Part shown: positions 23,521-32,314 of the stretch, piece after piece
How the letters are laid out: each line of letters begins with the position of its first letter
Numbering within the stretch: the stretch's first letter is position 1
Assembly: GCA_045589355.1 (NCBI GenBank)
Contig: JAZNOW010000011.1
Span: 62,001-126,000 of the forward strand
Origin: RUG563 sp045589355
GTDB taxonomy: Bacteria; Bacillota; Clostridia; Christensenellales; Aristaeellaceae
Direction of reading: 5' to 3'
Length of the DNA: 64,000 nt
Notes under the pieces: generated by a model
What the model saw: the letters and a program-made list of their open reading frames with translations, nothing else
Database searches by the model: none
What the model was told of the DNA's origin: nothing
Translations under genes and position numbers: made by a program

Positions 23521-26118
23521 TTACAGCTTCAGTGCTTTTTCGCGGAGGATAAAGAGCTTGTTGAGGGCGTCCATGGGCGTCATGGCCAAAACGTCCAGCG
23601 CGCGGATCTCTTCAATGAATTCCGTTTTGGCGAAGTCTTCCAGGCCCACCTGCTCGTTCTTTTTCTTATGGCCGGCACCCAGAATGTTCTGGCCGATGGA
23701 GTTCTGGCCCTGATTGGCTACTTCCAGCCGGGCTTCGATCTGCTGGGCACGGGCCACCACAGGCCGGGGCACACCGGCAAGCCTTGCAACATAGATGCCG
23801 AAGGATTTATCGGCACCGCCGGGAATGATCTTGCGCAGGAAAATGACGTCTTCGCCGTGTTCCTTGACGGAGATACAGAAGTTTTTAACTCCTTCCAGGG
23901 TGCCTTCCAGTTCGGAAAGCTCGTGGTAGTGGGTGGCGAAGAGGGTTTTGATGCCGCCGTTTTTGGGATCACACAGATATTCCACGGCGCTCCATGCGAT
24001 GGAAAGGCCGTCGAAGGTGGAAGTGCCGCGGCCGATTTCGTCCAGGATCACCAGGGAACGGCTGGTGGCATTGCGAAGGATATAAGCCATTTCGCTCATT
24101 TCCACCATGAAAGTGGATTGGCCGGTGGCCAGGTCATCGGAGGCGCCGATGCGGGTATAGATGCAGTCCACCAGCGCGATTTCGGCGCTCTGGGCCGGCA
24201 CAAAGGAGCCGATGTGGGCCATCAGCACGATCAGTGCCACCTGGCGCATGTAGGTGCTTTTGCCGGCCATGTTGGGGCCGGTGATGATCTGCATGCGGCT
24301 GTCTGTGTTGTCCATATAGGTATCGTTGGGAACAAAGCCGTTTTCTGTCATGGCCGCTTCCACCACGGGGTGACGGCCTTCTTTGATATCGATCACGCCA
24401 TCCTCCCGGATGACGGGGCAAACGTAATTATGCTGCCTTGCCACATTGGCAAGGGACAAAAGGGCATCCAGGGTTTTGAAAGCGGTGGCAGTGGACTGCA
24501 GCCTTGCAATCTGGCTGCCGATCTGATCCCGGATGTCGTTAAAGAGGGCCGTTTCCAGACGGGCGGCCTGTTCCTGAGCGCCGGTGAGCTTTTGCTCAAT
24601 GGCGTGCAGCTCTTCGGTGGTATAGCGTTCGGCATTGGCCAGCGTTTGCCGCCGGTTATAGCGCAAAGGCACCAGGTGATAGAAGGACTTGGTGACTTCG
24701 ATGTAATAGCCGAACACGCGGTTGTACTGGATTTTCAGGTTCTTGATGCCGGTTTCTTCGCGTTCCTTGGCTTCCAGCTGCATCAGCCAGTTTTTGCCTT
24801 CGGTGGAAGCAAGGCGAAGTTCATCCAGTTCGGCATGATAGCCGGCACGGATGACGCCGCCGTCGGAAAGAAGAAGGGGCGCATCGGGGGAGATGGCGCG
24901 GCGGAGCAGGTCAGTCAATTCCGGCATAGGGTCCATCAGCTGATGGAGGAAGGAAAGGGCATCCCCTTCCACTTCGGAAAGCAGGGAAAGCACGTCAGGC
25001 GCCGCTTCCAGAGAGCGAAGCAGGGACAGGCAATCCCGGCCGTTGAGGGAACGGTAAGACACGCGGGAAAGAAGCCTTTCCATATCGTACACCTGGGTCA
25101 GCTTTTCCCGGAGGGACTGGCACACCACAGGGTTTTCGTACAAAGCACGGACGGCGTGGAGCCTGGCTTCAATTTTTTCTTTGTTCAAAAGGGGCTTTTC
25201 CACCCAGGCACGCAGCAGACGGCCGCCCATGGCGGTGACGGTCTGGTCCAGCACGGAAAGGAGGGAGCCCTTGGCAGAGCGGCTGCGGATGGTTTCGGTC
25301 AGTTCCAGGTTGCGGCGGGTGGATACATCAAGGGGCATGGTATCGCCCTTTTCCACCAGCTGCAGCCGGGTGATGTGCTGCAGGGCGTTTTTCTGGGTTT
25401 CCCAAAGGTAGCGCATCAGGGCGCCGGCGGCGCAGGCGGCAATGCTTTGGGATTTATCCAGCCCAAGGGCCAGAAGATTGTTGACGGAAAAATGCTCAAA
25501 CAAAGCTTCGTGGGCCTTGGCGCTCTGGAAAGCAGAGGCATTGAAAAGATGGGGACGGACGGGACAAAGGGGAAGCACCTGTTCCACATCGGCAGTGATC
25601 ACTTCGCCGGGGTTCAGGCTCATAAGGGTGGCTTTCAGGGTGCTTTCTTCATAAGGCAATTGCTGGGCGAAGAATTCGCCGGTGGACACATCGCACCAGG
25701 AAAGGCCGGCCCTGCGCCCCTGAATGCACACGGCGCAGAGGAAATTGTTCCGTCTTTCGCCGATAACGGCGCTGTCGGTCAGGGTGCCGGGGGTGATGAT
25801 GCGGATGATGTCGCGTTCCACCAACCCCTTGGCCAGAGCAGGGTCCTGCATCTGTTCACCGATGGCTACCCGATACCCTTTTTCCACCAGCCGGGATACA
25901 TAGGTATCAATGGCATGGTGGGGCACGCCGCACATGGGGGCGCGCTCAGCCAGGCCGCATTCCTTGCCCGTCAGGGTAAGCTCCAGTTCGCGGCTGGTGG
26001 TGATGGCGTCATCAAAAAACATCTCGTAAAAATCGCCCACCCGGAAAAAAAGCAGGGTGTCGGGATTTTGTTCCTTGAGACGCATGTATTGCTGCATCAT
26101 GGGGGAAAGGGTAGCCAT
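23521..26118 (-). CDS. mutS: DNA mismatch repair protein MutS
   Basis: MutS, 865 residues, binds mismatches and small loops. The N-terminal mismatch-binding motif is FFRVGDFYEMF, containing the Phe-x-Glu that contacts the mismatch. Connector, lever and clamp regions follow, then the ABC-type ATPase with Walker A ITGPNMAGKSTYMRQ, ABC signature region around SSFMVEMSE-like STFMVEMSEMAYI, and Walker B LVILDEIGRGTSTFDGLSIAW. GAAGGAG lies before the ATG. Its neighbours mutL and the YlbF gene match the usual Firmicutes order. Confidence 0.98.
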   Translation of the reverse strand: MATLSPMMQQYMRLKEQNPDTLLFFRVGDFYEMFFDDAITTSRELELTLTGKECGLAERAPMCGVPHHAIDTYVSRLVEKGYRVAIGEQMQDPALAKGLVERDIIRIITPGTLTDSAVIGERRNNFLCAVCIQGRRAGLSWCDVSTGEFFAQQLPYEESTLKATLMSLNPGEVITADVEQVLPLCPVRPHLFNASAFQSAKAHEALFEHFSVNNLLALGLDKSQSIAACAAGALMRYLWETQKNALQHITRLQLVEKGDTMPLDVSTRRNLELTETIRSRSAKGSLLSVLDQTVTAMGGRLLRAWVEKPLLNKEKIEARLHAVRALYENPVVCQSLREKLTQVYDMERLLSRVSYRSLNGRDCLSLLRSLEAAPDVLSLLSEVEGDALSFLHQLMDPMPELTDLLRRAISPDAPLLLSDGGVIRAGYHAELDELRLASTEGKNWLMQLEAKEREETGIKNLKIQYNRVFGYYIEVTKSFYHLVPLRYNRRQTLANAERYTTEELHAIEQKLTGAQEQAARLETALFNDIRDQIGSQIARLQSTATAFKTLDALLSLANVARQHNYVCPVIREDGVIDIKEGRHPVVEAAMTENGFVPNDTYMDNTDSRMQIITGPNMAGKSTYMRQVALIVLMAHIGSFVPAQSAEIALVDCIYTRIGASDDLATGQSTFMVEMSEMAYILRNATSRSLVILDEIGRGTSTFDGLSIAWSAVEYLCDPKNGGIKTLFATHYHELSELEGTLEGVKNFCISVKEHGEDVIFLRKIIPGGADKSFGIYVARLAGVPRPVVARAQQIEARLEVANQGQNSIGQNILGAGHKKKNEQVGLEDFAKTEFIEEIRALDVLAMTPMDALNKLFILREKALKL

Positions 26119-26144
26119 AGGTGTGATGCTCCTTCAGTAAAAAA

Positions 26145-26537
26145 TTAGTGGTGGCAGTGGCCGCCGCAGGAATGGCAATCACCGCTGCAGGAGGATTCGG
26201 GGGAGAGAACCTTGGCAAGCTCCGCATTGACGGCGGCCATCATGTCGGTGAAGCCTTTGCGGGCCTTCTGCATGGCCTGGGCCATGGGCAGCTGCTGCAT
26301 TTCCTGCTGGATTTTCTTCATTTCTTCGTCGATCTGAGCCATGCGTTCAAAATCGGGCTGTTCCTTGGCGGTGCAATTTTCAATTTCCTGATGCAGTTCT
26401 TCGTACTTGCCAAAGGCTTCGGCCATGGCTTCGTCCTGAGAAGCGGCGTCTTCGGTGGCGCGCATGACGATGAATTCCTGAGAGGAAGCAATGGCAAGGG
26501 CCAGTTCCTTTGCTTTTTCCATAACGTTCTGATCCAT
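26145..26537 (-). CDS. YlbF/YmcA-family protein with Cys/His-rich tail
   Basis: A 130-residue helical protein of the Com_YlbF family, to which RicA (YmcA) and RicF (YlbF) belong. It lies between miaB and mutS, just where ymcA lies in Bacillus, so it is the best candidate for RicA and a partner of the RicT at 14585-15502. The last 16 residues carry CSGDCHSCGGHCHH, four Cys and four His, which could bind an Fe-S cluster or metal. The ATG at 26537 is preferred over 26546, because the latter is only two bases from the ribosome binding site. Confidence 0.88.
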   Translation of the reverse strand: MDQNVMEKAKELALAIASSQEFIVMRATEDAASQDEAMAEAFGKYEELHQEIENCTAKEQPDFERMAQIDEEMKKIQQEMQQLPMAQAMQKARKGFTDMMAAVNAELAKVLSPESSCSGDCHSCGGHCHH

Positions 26538-26542
26538 GTTTA

Positions 26543-27958
26543 TCATTCTCCTTTTACAATTTCGCCCCGCAAGGTGGTCTTGCTGGCGGCGGTTATCTGA
26601 ACGGGCACGATGGTGCCGATCAAATCTTTGGTTCCCCGGAAGTTGACGGAAATATTCCGTTCGCTCTTACCGGTCAATTCCGTTTCGTCCCGGCGGGCAT
26701 TGCCGGATACCAGCACGTTCACCCGGGTGCCGATGAGGGAATTGAAAATTTCGGACGTGATCTGATCCTGCCGGCGGATCAGCTTTTCAATGCGGCGGGA
26801 AGATACTTCCGGGTCGATCTGGCCGGGAAGGGAAGCAGCCTTTGTGCCCACCCGGGGGGAATAGATGAAGGTGAAGGCGCTGTCCCACCGCACTTCTTCG
26901 GAAAGGGCCAGGGTGTCTTCAAATTCTTCTTCCGTTTCTCCGGGAAAGGCCACAATCAGGTCGGTGGAAAGACCGATATCGGGTACCGCCGCACGCAGTT
27001 TGCGCACCCGATCCAGATAGATTTCCCGGGTATAGCGCCGGTTCATCATTTCCAGAATGCGGTTGTTGCCGGACTGAACCGGCAGATGGAAATGATGGCA
27101 AAGGGCAGGGTTCACTGCCATTTCTTCGATGAGCGCGTCGGAAAGGTCCTTGGGATGGCTGGTCATGAACCGCACCCGGGGAATGCCGGTTTTGCCGATT
27201 TGGTGAAGAAGCTGGGGGAAGGTGACGCCGAAGGAATTGTCGTTGCCGTAGGAGTTTACGTTCTGCCCCAGCAGCATAATTTCCTGAACGCCCTGTTTTT
27301 GCAGCCCTTCAATTTCTTTCAGGATCTCTTTGGGATCCCGGCTGCGCTCTCTTCCGCGCACATAAGGTACGATGCAGTAGGAACAGAAGTTGTTGCAGCC
27401 GTACATGATGGTGACGTAATTCTGGAAAGCGCTGTCCCGGCGGACAGGCAGCCCTTCAATGAGGGTGGATTGTTCCTGGGGAACGGCAATCACCCGCTGA
27501 CGGTTTTCCACAGCCTTGAAAAGCAGTTCCGGCAGGCGGTGGATGTTACCGGTGCCGAAGGCCACATCCACAAAGGGATAGCGGCGAAGCAGGGTATCGG
27601 CCATGCCCGGCTCCTGCACCATGCAGCCGCAGATGCCGATGAGCATATGGGGCCGCTGCTTTTTGATTTCCTTCAGCCAGGTCACATTGCCAAGCGCCTT
27701 GCGCTCCGCATTGTCGCGGATGCAGCAGGTGTTGAAAAGTACAAAATCCGCTTCCTCCCGGGAGGGAGCCAAAGCAAGGCCCATCTTTTCCAGCATGCCG
27801 GCCAGCTTTTCGGAGTCATGGGCATTCATCTGGCAGCCGTAGGTAACGATGAAATAGGTTTGAGGCCGATCGGAAAGGGCGGCAAACTGATCGGCATAGC
27901 CCATCTGGGCGTCGATCTCCGCTTGGGGGATGGGGATGATCTGGTCACGAATGTTCAT
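26543..27958 (-). CDS. miaB: tRNA-2-methylthio-N6-dimethylallyladenosine synthase
   Basis: MiaB, 471 residues, a radical SAM methylthiotransferase acting on i6A37 of tRNA after MiaA. The N-terminal UPF0004 domain has TYGCQMNAHDSEKLAG, NTCCIRDNAE and GICGCMVQE, giving three cluster cysteines. The radical SAM motif is MYGCNNFCSYCIVPYVRGRERSR. A TRAM domain closes the protein (ELTGKSERNISVNFRG). The ATG at 27958 overlaps the RNase G stop by four bases; the upstream part of the frame is not coding. It ends in an overlap with the ATG at 26546. Confidence 0.97.
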   Translation of the reverse strand: MNIRDQIIPIPQAEIDAQMGYADQFAALSDRPQTYFIVTYGCQMNAHDSEKLAGMLEKMGLALAPSREEADFVLFNTCCIRDNAERKALGNVTWLKEIKKQRPHMLIGICGCMVQEPGMADTLLRRYPFVDVAFGTGNIHRLPELLFKAVENRQRVIAVPQEQSTLIEGLPVRRDSAFQNYVTIMYGCNNFCSYCIVPYVRGRERSRDPKEILKEIEGLQKQGVQEIMLLGQNVNSYGNDNSFGVTFPQLLHQIGKTGIPRVRFMTSHPKDLSDALIEEMAVNPALCHHFHLPVQSGNNRILEMMNRRYTREIYLDRVRKLRAAVPDIGLSTDLIVAFPGETEEEFEDTLALSEEVRWDSAFTFIYSPRVGTKAASLPGQIDPEVSSRRIEKLIRRQDQITSEIFNSLIGTRVNVLVSGNARRDETELTGKSERNISVNFRGTKDLIGTIVPVQITAASKTTLRGEIVKGE

Positions 27959-29094
27959 ACATTTTCCTCTTTCAGGCCGCTGCCTTTGCAATGGGGGCAG
28001 GGCACAACGCAAGTAAGGGAAGGGCCTGTTTTTTTGCGGGTCATTTCCATAAGCCCCAGGGAAGTGAAGCCGTGGAGCACGCATTTGACAGGGTCATTCC
28101 GCAGCGCTTCCTTCATGGCATCCAGCACCGCCTGCCGGCTTTCTTCCTGTTCCATGTCCACAAAGTCGATAAGGATGATGCCGCCGATGTTGCGCAGGCG
28201 CAAAAGCCTTGCAATTTCCTTTGCGGCTTCCCTGTTCAAAGAAAGGAAGGTGCTTTCGGTGCCGGTCTTTTTGCCGGTAAATTTGCCGGAATTGACGTCG
28301 ATGACGGTCATGGCCTCGGTGCGGTCGATGATGAGGTGGCCGCCGCAGGGCAGGTATACCTTGCGGGCCAGGGATTTTTCCAGCTTTCTTTCGATGTTTT
28401 CCAGCGCGAATGGGTTTTCGGCATATTGCACCGGGCAGGAAGCGGGATAAGGGAATTCACGGATGTTGGTGATGATTTTGTCAAAACCGCCCTTTTCGTC
28501 CCTCAGCACGGTGTGGAGCAAAGGCTCCTTTTCTTCGATCAGGCAGGGGGCCGAAGCCTCCTTTGCCTTTTTAAGAATGCGCAGCCATTTTTGATGCAGC
28601 ATGCCGATCTCTGCCTGCAGGGTTCCTTCATCGGCCTGAACGCTTTCCGTGCGCAGGATGAGGCCCATATTGGCGGGCGTCCGTTTTTTGCCCAGTTCAC
28701 GCAGCGCTTCGGCTTTTTCCGCATCGGTGATGCGGCTGGAAACGGCAATGCGCGGGGAAAAGGGGGTGAGGATTGCGTAATGCCCGGCGATGGAGATATC
28801 GCAGGAGCAGAAGGGAAGCTTGTCCCCGATGGCGGGCTTTTTTACCTGCACCAGAACGCTTTGCCCGGAAAGGGGCTTTTCCCGGCATTCGGCATAGGGA
28901 AGGAACCCGTTCTGATCCTTTGTCAGGTGGACAAAGATGGCTTCCATGCCTTTCATGGCGCGGTCCGCCTTGCAAAGGTAGATCTGCTCCGGCCAAACGG
29001 CGGTCATTTCCTGCTGCCAGGAAAGCAGGGCGCCCATTTCCGTAACGGCACAGCAAATGCGGCCGTCTTTCTGTTCCACATACAGCTGTTTCAT
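27955..29094 (-). CDS. rng: Ribonuclease E/G family protein
   Basis: A 379-residue RNase E/G catalytic domain protein, an endoribonuclease for mRNA decay and rRNA maturation. An S1-like region with an insert covers about residues 30-105. The DNase I-like catalytic part has IIDRTEAMTVIDVNSGKF and RNIGGIILIDFVDME, with the metal-binding Asp residues. GLMEMTRKKTGPSL and the zinc-link CPHCKGSG follow at the end. It lacks the long RNase E tail and so is RNase G-like. It starts directly after the DUF2344 gene, a linkage common in Clostridia. Confidence 0.93.
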   Translation of the reverse strand: MKQLYVEQKDGRICCAVTEMGALLSWQQEMTAVWPEQIYLCKADRAMKGMEAIFVHLTKDQNGFLPYAECREKPLSGQSVLVQVKKPAIGDKLPFCSCDISIAGHYAILTPFSPRIAVSSRITDAEKAEALRELGKKRTPANMGLILRTESVQADEGTLQAEIGMLHQKWLRILKKAKEASAPCLIEEKEPLLHTVLRDEKGGFDKIITNIREFPYPASCPVQYAENPFALENIERKLEKSLARKVYLPCGGHLIIDRTEAMTVIDVNSGKFTGKKTGTESTFLSLNREAAKEIARLLRLRNIGGIILIDFVDMEQEESRQAVLDAMKEALRNDPVKCVLHGFTSLGLMEMTRKKTGPSLTCVVPCPHCKGSGLKEENV

Positions 29095-29757
29095 TTACAG
29101 CATCTCCAGCGGCATAAAGTCAGGCGCTTCACCGCCCAGCATCTGCTGGCGGGTGATGAGGGCCTTGGGCCGCTCCATGCCGGCAAATTCAAACAGGGAG
29201 GAAAGCAGAAGGTCCGGCTTGCAGGTGGCCTTTTCACAAAGCGCCAGCGTCATGGACAGGGTGTTGCCTTCCGCCGTCAGTTCGTAAATCATGGGGCGGA
29301 TATCGCAGGGCTTCATGCCGGACTTTGTTTTGCGGATGGCGGGAATTTCTTTTTGCGCCATGAAGGCGGCAACGGTTTTAGAAAACTGTTCCGGCAGCTG
29401 TTCAAACTCCGCCGTATAACAGGCAGCGGTAAGGCTGGCCATGGGGGCAGGATGACGGTCGTCCACCGAGCGGACGGCAATGCAGGGCAAATCCGGCGGC
29501 AGGGCGGCGGACAGCATTTTCTTGAAATCCCCTTCGCAGACGCCCTTGGCCATGGGCACTTCCATGATTTCCCGTTTGCCGGGCATGCCCACGGACAGGG
29601 GGGCGGCAAAGTTCAGCAGTACATGGGGGTTGAACCCTTGGGAGAATGCAATGGGCAGGCCGCTGCGACGAAGGGCACGCTGCATGGCGCGCATCAGGTC
29701 CAGATGGCCGATGTGGCGCAGCCGGGGTGTTTTTTCGAAAATTACCAGCATTTTCAT
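29095..29757 (-). CDS. DUF2344 protein, partner of the radical SAM protein (TIGR03936 type)
   Basis: A 220-residue protein of the DUF2344 family. It has FEKTPRLRHIGHLDLMRAMQRALRRSGLPIAFSQGFNPHVLLNFAAPLSVG, typical of the family. In many genomes this domain is fused to, or directly follows, the radical SAM protein; here the ATG overlaps that gene's stop by one base (TGATG), so the two are translated together. Its role is unknown; the link to RNase G and tRNA/rRNA genes suggests RNA or ribosome modification. Confidence 0.9.
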   Translation of the reverse strand: MKMLVIFEKTPRLRHIGHLDLMRAMQRALRRSGLPIAFSQGFNPHVLLNFAAPLSVGMPGKREIMEVPMAKGVCEGDFKKMLSAALPPDLPCIAVRSVDDRHPAPMASLTAACYTAEFEQLPEQFSKTVAAFMAQKEIPAIRKTKSGMKPCDIRPMIYELTAEGNTLSMTLALCEKATCKPDLLLSSLFEFAGMERPKALITRQQMLGGEAPDFMPLEML

Positions 29758-31652
29758 CAGTTGAACACCTCAGCTTTCTGTTCTTTGCCTTTCAGCGGCG
29801 GGTTTTCCACAAAATCACACACATGCCATTTCTGCAGGCCGCAGCCGTTGCAGCCGTGGCGGCAGTCGGGGGTGGTGGCGGCAGCTTTGGCCTTTTCGTT
29901 TTCCCGCTTCAGGTATTCCTGAGAAACGCCGGCATCGATGAACTGCCAGGGAAGCAATTCTTCATAGGGGCGCTCACGATAGGCATAGAAAGCGGGGTCC
30001 AGGTTGCATTTTTCAAAAGCTTCCAGCCATTTGTCGAACTTGAAATGTTCGTTCCAGCCGTCCAGACGGCAGCCCAGCTTCCAGGCGGTGTAGATCACGT
30101 CGCCAATGCGGCGGTCGCCACGGGCAATGCAGGCTTCCAGCATGGACAGGTAGGATTCGTGCCACTTGAAATTGACACACTTTTGTTTGAGGTACTGGCG
30201 AAGAGCCGCCTGCTTTTCATGCACGGTTTCGATGGTGTCCTGGGCGGCCCACTGGAAGGGGGTGAAGGGCTTGGGCACAAAGACGGAAGCGGAGCAGGTG
30301 ACCATGACGCCCTTGGCCCGCTTTTCCTTGGGCATGGCGTAATAGGCACGCACCACTTTCCGGGCCAGGTCGCCGATGCCCTGCAGGTCTTCATCGGTTT
30401 CGGTGGGAAGACCCATCATGAAATAGAGCTTCACGCTGCTCCAGCCGCATTCGAAAGCGTCGGATACGGCGCGGATGAGGTCTTCTTCCGTGACGCCCTT
30501 GTTGATCACGTCGCGAAGGCGCTGGGTGCCCGCTTCGGGGGCCAGGGTGAGGCCGGATTTTTTCACCTTCTGGGTTTCTTCCAGGGACTGCTTGACGATG
30601 TTGTCAATGCGCATGGAAGGCAGGGACACGCTGACCCGCTTTTCTTTGTAGCGCTTCATCAGTTCGGAAATCAGTTCGGGCAGGCAGGTGAAGTCGCCGG
30701 AAGAGAGGGAAGAAAGGCTCATTTCCTCGTAACCGGTGGATTGCTGCAGTTTGTCCGCCAGTTCCAGAAGCCTGTCCATGCTGCGTTCGCGCACCGGACG
30801 GTACAGCATGCCGGCCTGGCAGAAGCGGCAGCCCCGGGTGCAGCCGCGCATGATTTCCAGCACCATGCGGTCGTGCACGATTTCGGTGTAAGGCACGGGG
30901 ATGGAATCGGGGTAAACGGCGGCAGAAAGGTCTTTCACCACGCGCTTTTTCACCACTGCAGGGGCAGCGGTATCGTTGGGAGTGAAGGAGGCAAGGGTGC
31001 CGTCCTCGTTATAGGCGGCATCGTACAGGGCGGGCACGTACACGCCTTCCACTTTGGCCAGATTGCGAAGGATATCCCCTTTGGAAAGGCCCTGCTTTTT
31101 GCCGTCCCGGATGACGTCGATCAGTTCGTTCATCACATCTTCACCGTCGCCGATCATGAAGGCGTCGATGAAAGGGGCCAGGGGTTCGGGGTTGAAAGCG
31201 CAGGGGCCGCCGGCCACGATGATGGGGAAGGTATCGTTTCTGTCTTTTGCATAGACGGGAATACGGCCCAGGTCCAGCATTTCCAGGATGTTGGAAAAGC
31301 TCATTTCGTATTGCAGGGTAAAGCCCACAATATCAAAATGGTTCAGGGCCTTGCGGCTTTCCAGGGAGAAAAGGGGCACGTCCTTTTCCCGCATCATGTC
31401 GGCCATATCGGCAGCCGGCATGCACACCCTCTCACACAGCGCATCGGGGCGCAGGTTGATCAGGTGGTAGAGGATTTTCATGCCCAGGTGGCTCATGGCA
31501 ATATCGTAGGTATCCGGGAAACAGAAGGCGAAGGTGGTATCCACCTGCTCCCAGTCTTTTTGCACGGCATTCATTTCACCGCCGATGTAGCGGGCAGGCT
31601 TTTGCACCTGTTCCAGCAGCTGTTCCAGCCGCATCAGTTCCTGTTTGTTCAA
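29757..31652 (-). CDS. Radical SAM protein of the TIGR03960 family (YgiQ-like)
   Basis: A radical SAM enzyme of about 631 residues. The N-terminal third (KPARYIGGEMNAV, CFPDTYDIAMSHLGMKILYHLIN) resembles the B12-binding-like region of this family. The cluster motif is GCTRGCRFCQAGM near the middle, followed by SLSSGDF and LTLAPEAGTQRLRDVINK. The C-terminus has CRHGCNGCGLQKWHVC, a second Cys cluster that may bind iron or zinc. The TTG at 31652 is chosen because AAAGGGG lies eight bases before it and the product then begins as in relatives; the ATG at 31679 has no ribosome binding site. It is first in the nine-gene run. The substrate is unknown. Confidence 0.88.
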   Translation of the reverse strand: MNKQELMRLEQLLEQVQKPARYIGGEMNAVQKDWEQVDTTFAFCFPDTYDIAMSHLGMKILYHLINLRPDALCERVCMPAADMADMMREKDVPLFSLESRKALNHFDIVGFTLQYEMSFSNILEMLDLGRIPVYAKDRNDTFPIIVAGGPCAFNPEPLAPFIDAFMIGDGEDVMNELIDVIRDGKKQGLSKGDILRNLAKVEGVYVPALYDAAYNEDGTLASFTPNDTAAPAVVKKRVVKDLSAAVYPDSIPVPYTEIVHDRMVLEIMRGCTRGCRFCQAGMLYRPVRERSMDRLLELADKLQQSTGYEEMSLSSLSSGDFTCLPELISELMKRYKEKRVSVSLPSMRIDNIVKQSLEETQKVKKSGLTLAPEAGTQRLRDVINKGVTEEDLIRAVSDAFECGWSSVKLYFMMGLPTETDEDLQGIGDLARKVVRAYYAMPKEKRAKGVMVTCSASVFVPKPFTPFQWAAQDTIETVHEKQAALRQYLKQKCVNFKWHESYLSMLEACIARGDRRIGDVIYTAWKLGCRLDGWNEHFKFDKWLEAFEKCNLDPAFYAYRERPYEELLPWQFIDAGVSQEYLKRENEKAKAAATTPDCRHGCNGCGLQKWHVCDFVENPPLKGKEQKAEVFN

Positions 31653-31694
31653 TTGGCTTTCCCCTTTACAAAAATTCATATAAAACCAACTTAT

Positions 31695-31723
31695 ATAATA
31701 TCATCTTTCATTATTTTTGTCTA
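31695..31723 (-). promoter_or_regulatory. Promoter of the radical SAM-to-ynbB-like operon
   Basis: On the minus strand TAGACA (31723-31718) and TATTAT (31700-31695) are 17 bases apart, upstream of the TTG start at 31652. No other clear promoter was seen inside the packed gene run to 19350. Confidence 0.65.
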
Positions 31724-31812
31724 TGAAGAATTGATGAAAAATGCCTGAATTCCGTGGGGAAAAAACCGGATGGAAAATGCACGAAAAGATGGAAAATATG
31801 CGGAAAAGGATA

Positions 31813-31841
31813 TTGACATAAGATAGGGGAAGTGCTATATT
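31813..31841 (+). promoter_or_regulatory. Promoter of the rrf2-nifS-nifU operon
   Basis: TTGACA (31813-31818) and TATATT (31836-31841) are 17 bases apart. The predicted transcript start (about 31848) lies at the edge of the operator. Confidence 0.85.
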
Positions 31842-31851
31842 ATCAACGAAA

Positions 31852-31870
31852 TCCGATAAGATTAGTCGGA
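31852..31870 (+). promoter_or_regulatory. IscR/Rrf2-like operator
   Basis: TCCGA and TCGGA are inverted repeats around AT-rich bases. The right half TTAGTCGG matches the known IscR type 1 half-site, while the left half CCGATAAG departs from it. It sits just downstream of the start of transcription, so the regulator encoded next probably blocks its own promoter. Confidence 0.65.
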
Positions 31871-31890
31871 ATTGGAAAGGAGGATGTGTT

Positions 31891-32310
31891 TTGAAGCTTT
31901 CAACCCGGGGTAAATATGGAGTATACGCCATGATTTATCTGGCGCAGCACGAAGGCGAAGGGCCACAGCCTCTGAAAAATATTGCGGAATTGGGTATGCC
32001 CGACCAATACCTGGAGCAATTGTTGGGTAACCTCAGAAGAGCGGGGCTTGTGACCACCGTGCGCGGTGCCCAGGGCGGGTATCAACTGTCCCGAAGCGCT
32101 GATGAAATTACCGCAAGGCACATTATTGAAGCCATGGAAGGGCCGCTGAACCTTTCCGAGTGCGTGGGGGAAACGGGGCACACCTGCCCCCGGGGCAGCA
32201 AATGCACCGCAAGAGGGGTGTGGGCCTACCTGACGGACGAGATCAACGGCCTGCTGGACGGCATTACACTGAGCAACATGCTGAAAAACGATATCAAAGG
32301 AGATATGTGA
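31891..32310 (+). CDS. Rrf2-family transcriptional regulator (IscR-like)
   Basis: A 139-residue winged-helix regulator. The N-terminus MKLSTRGKYGVYAMIYLAQHE is standard for Rrf2 proteins, with recognition helix near YLEQLLGNLRRAGLV and wing RGAQGGYQLSR. Three cysteines in CVGETGHTCPRGSKC match the cluster-binding site of IscR rather than the Cys-poor CymR, so it probably senses Fe-S status. It starts with TTG at 31891, seven bases after AAAGGAGG. It heads an operon with nifS and nifU, as iscR does, and an IscR-like operator lies in its promoter. Confidence 0.92.
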   Translation: MKLSTRGKYGVYAMIYLAQHEGEGPQPLKNIAELGMPDQYLEQLLGNLRRAGLVTTVRGAQGGYQLSRSADEITARHIIEAMEGPLNLSECVGETGHTCPRGSKCTARGVWAYLTDEINGLLDGITLSNMLKNDIKGDM

Positions 32311-32314
32311 AGAT

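Noticed and set aside
23278..26148. Long plus-strand open frame opposite mutS and mutL
   Set aside because: MutS and MutL on the other strand have complete motifs; the shadow translation is low-complexity.
31679..31679. ATG at 31679 as start of the radical SAM gene
   Set aside because: No ribosome binding site is in front; the TTG at 31652 has AAAGGGG at the right distance and matches the usual N-terminus.
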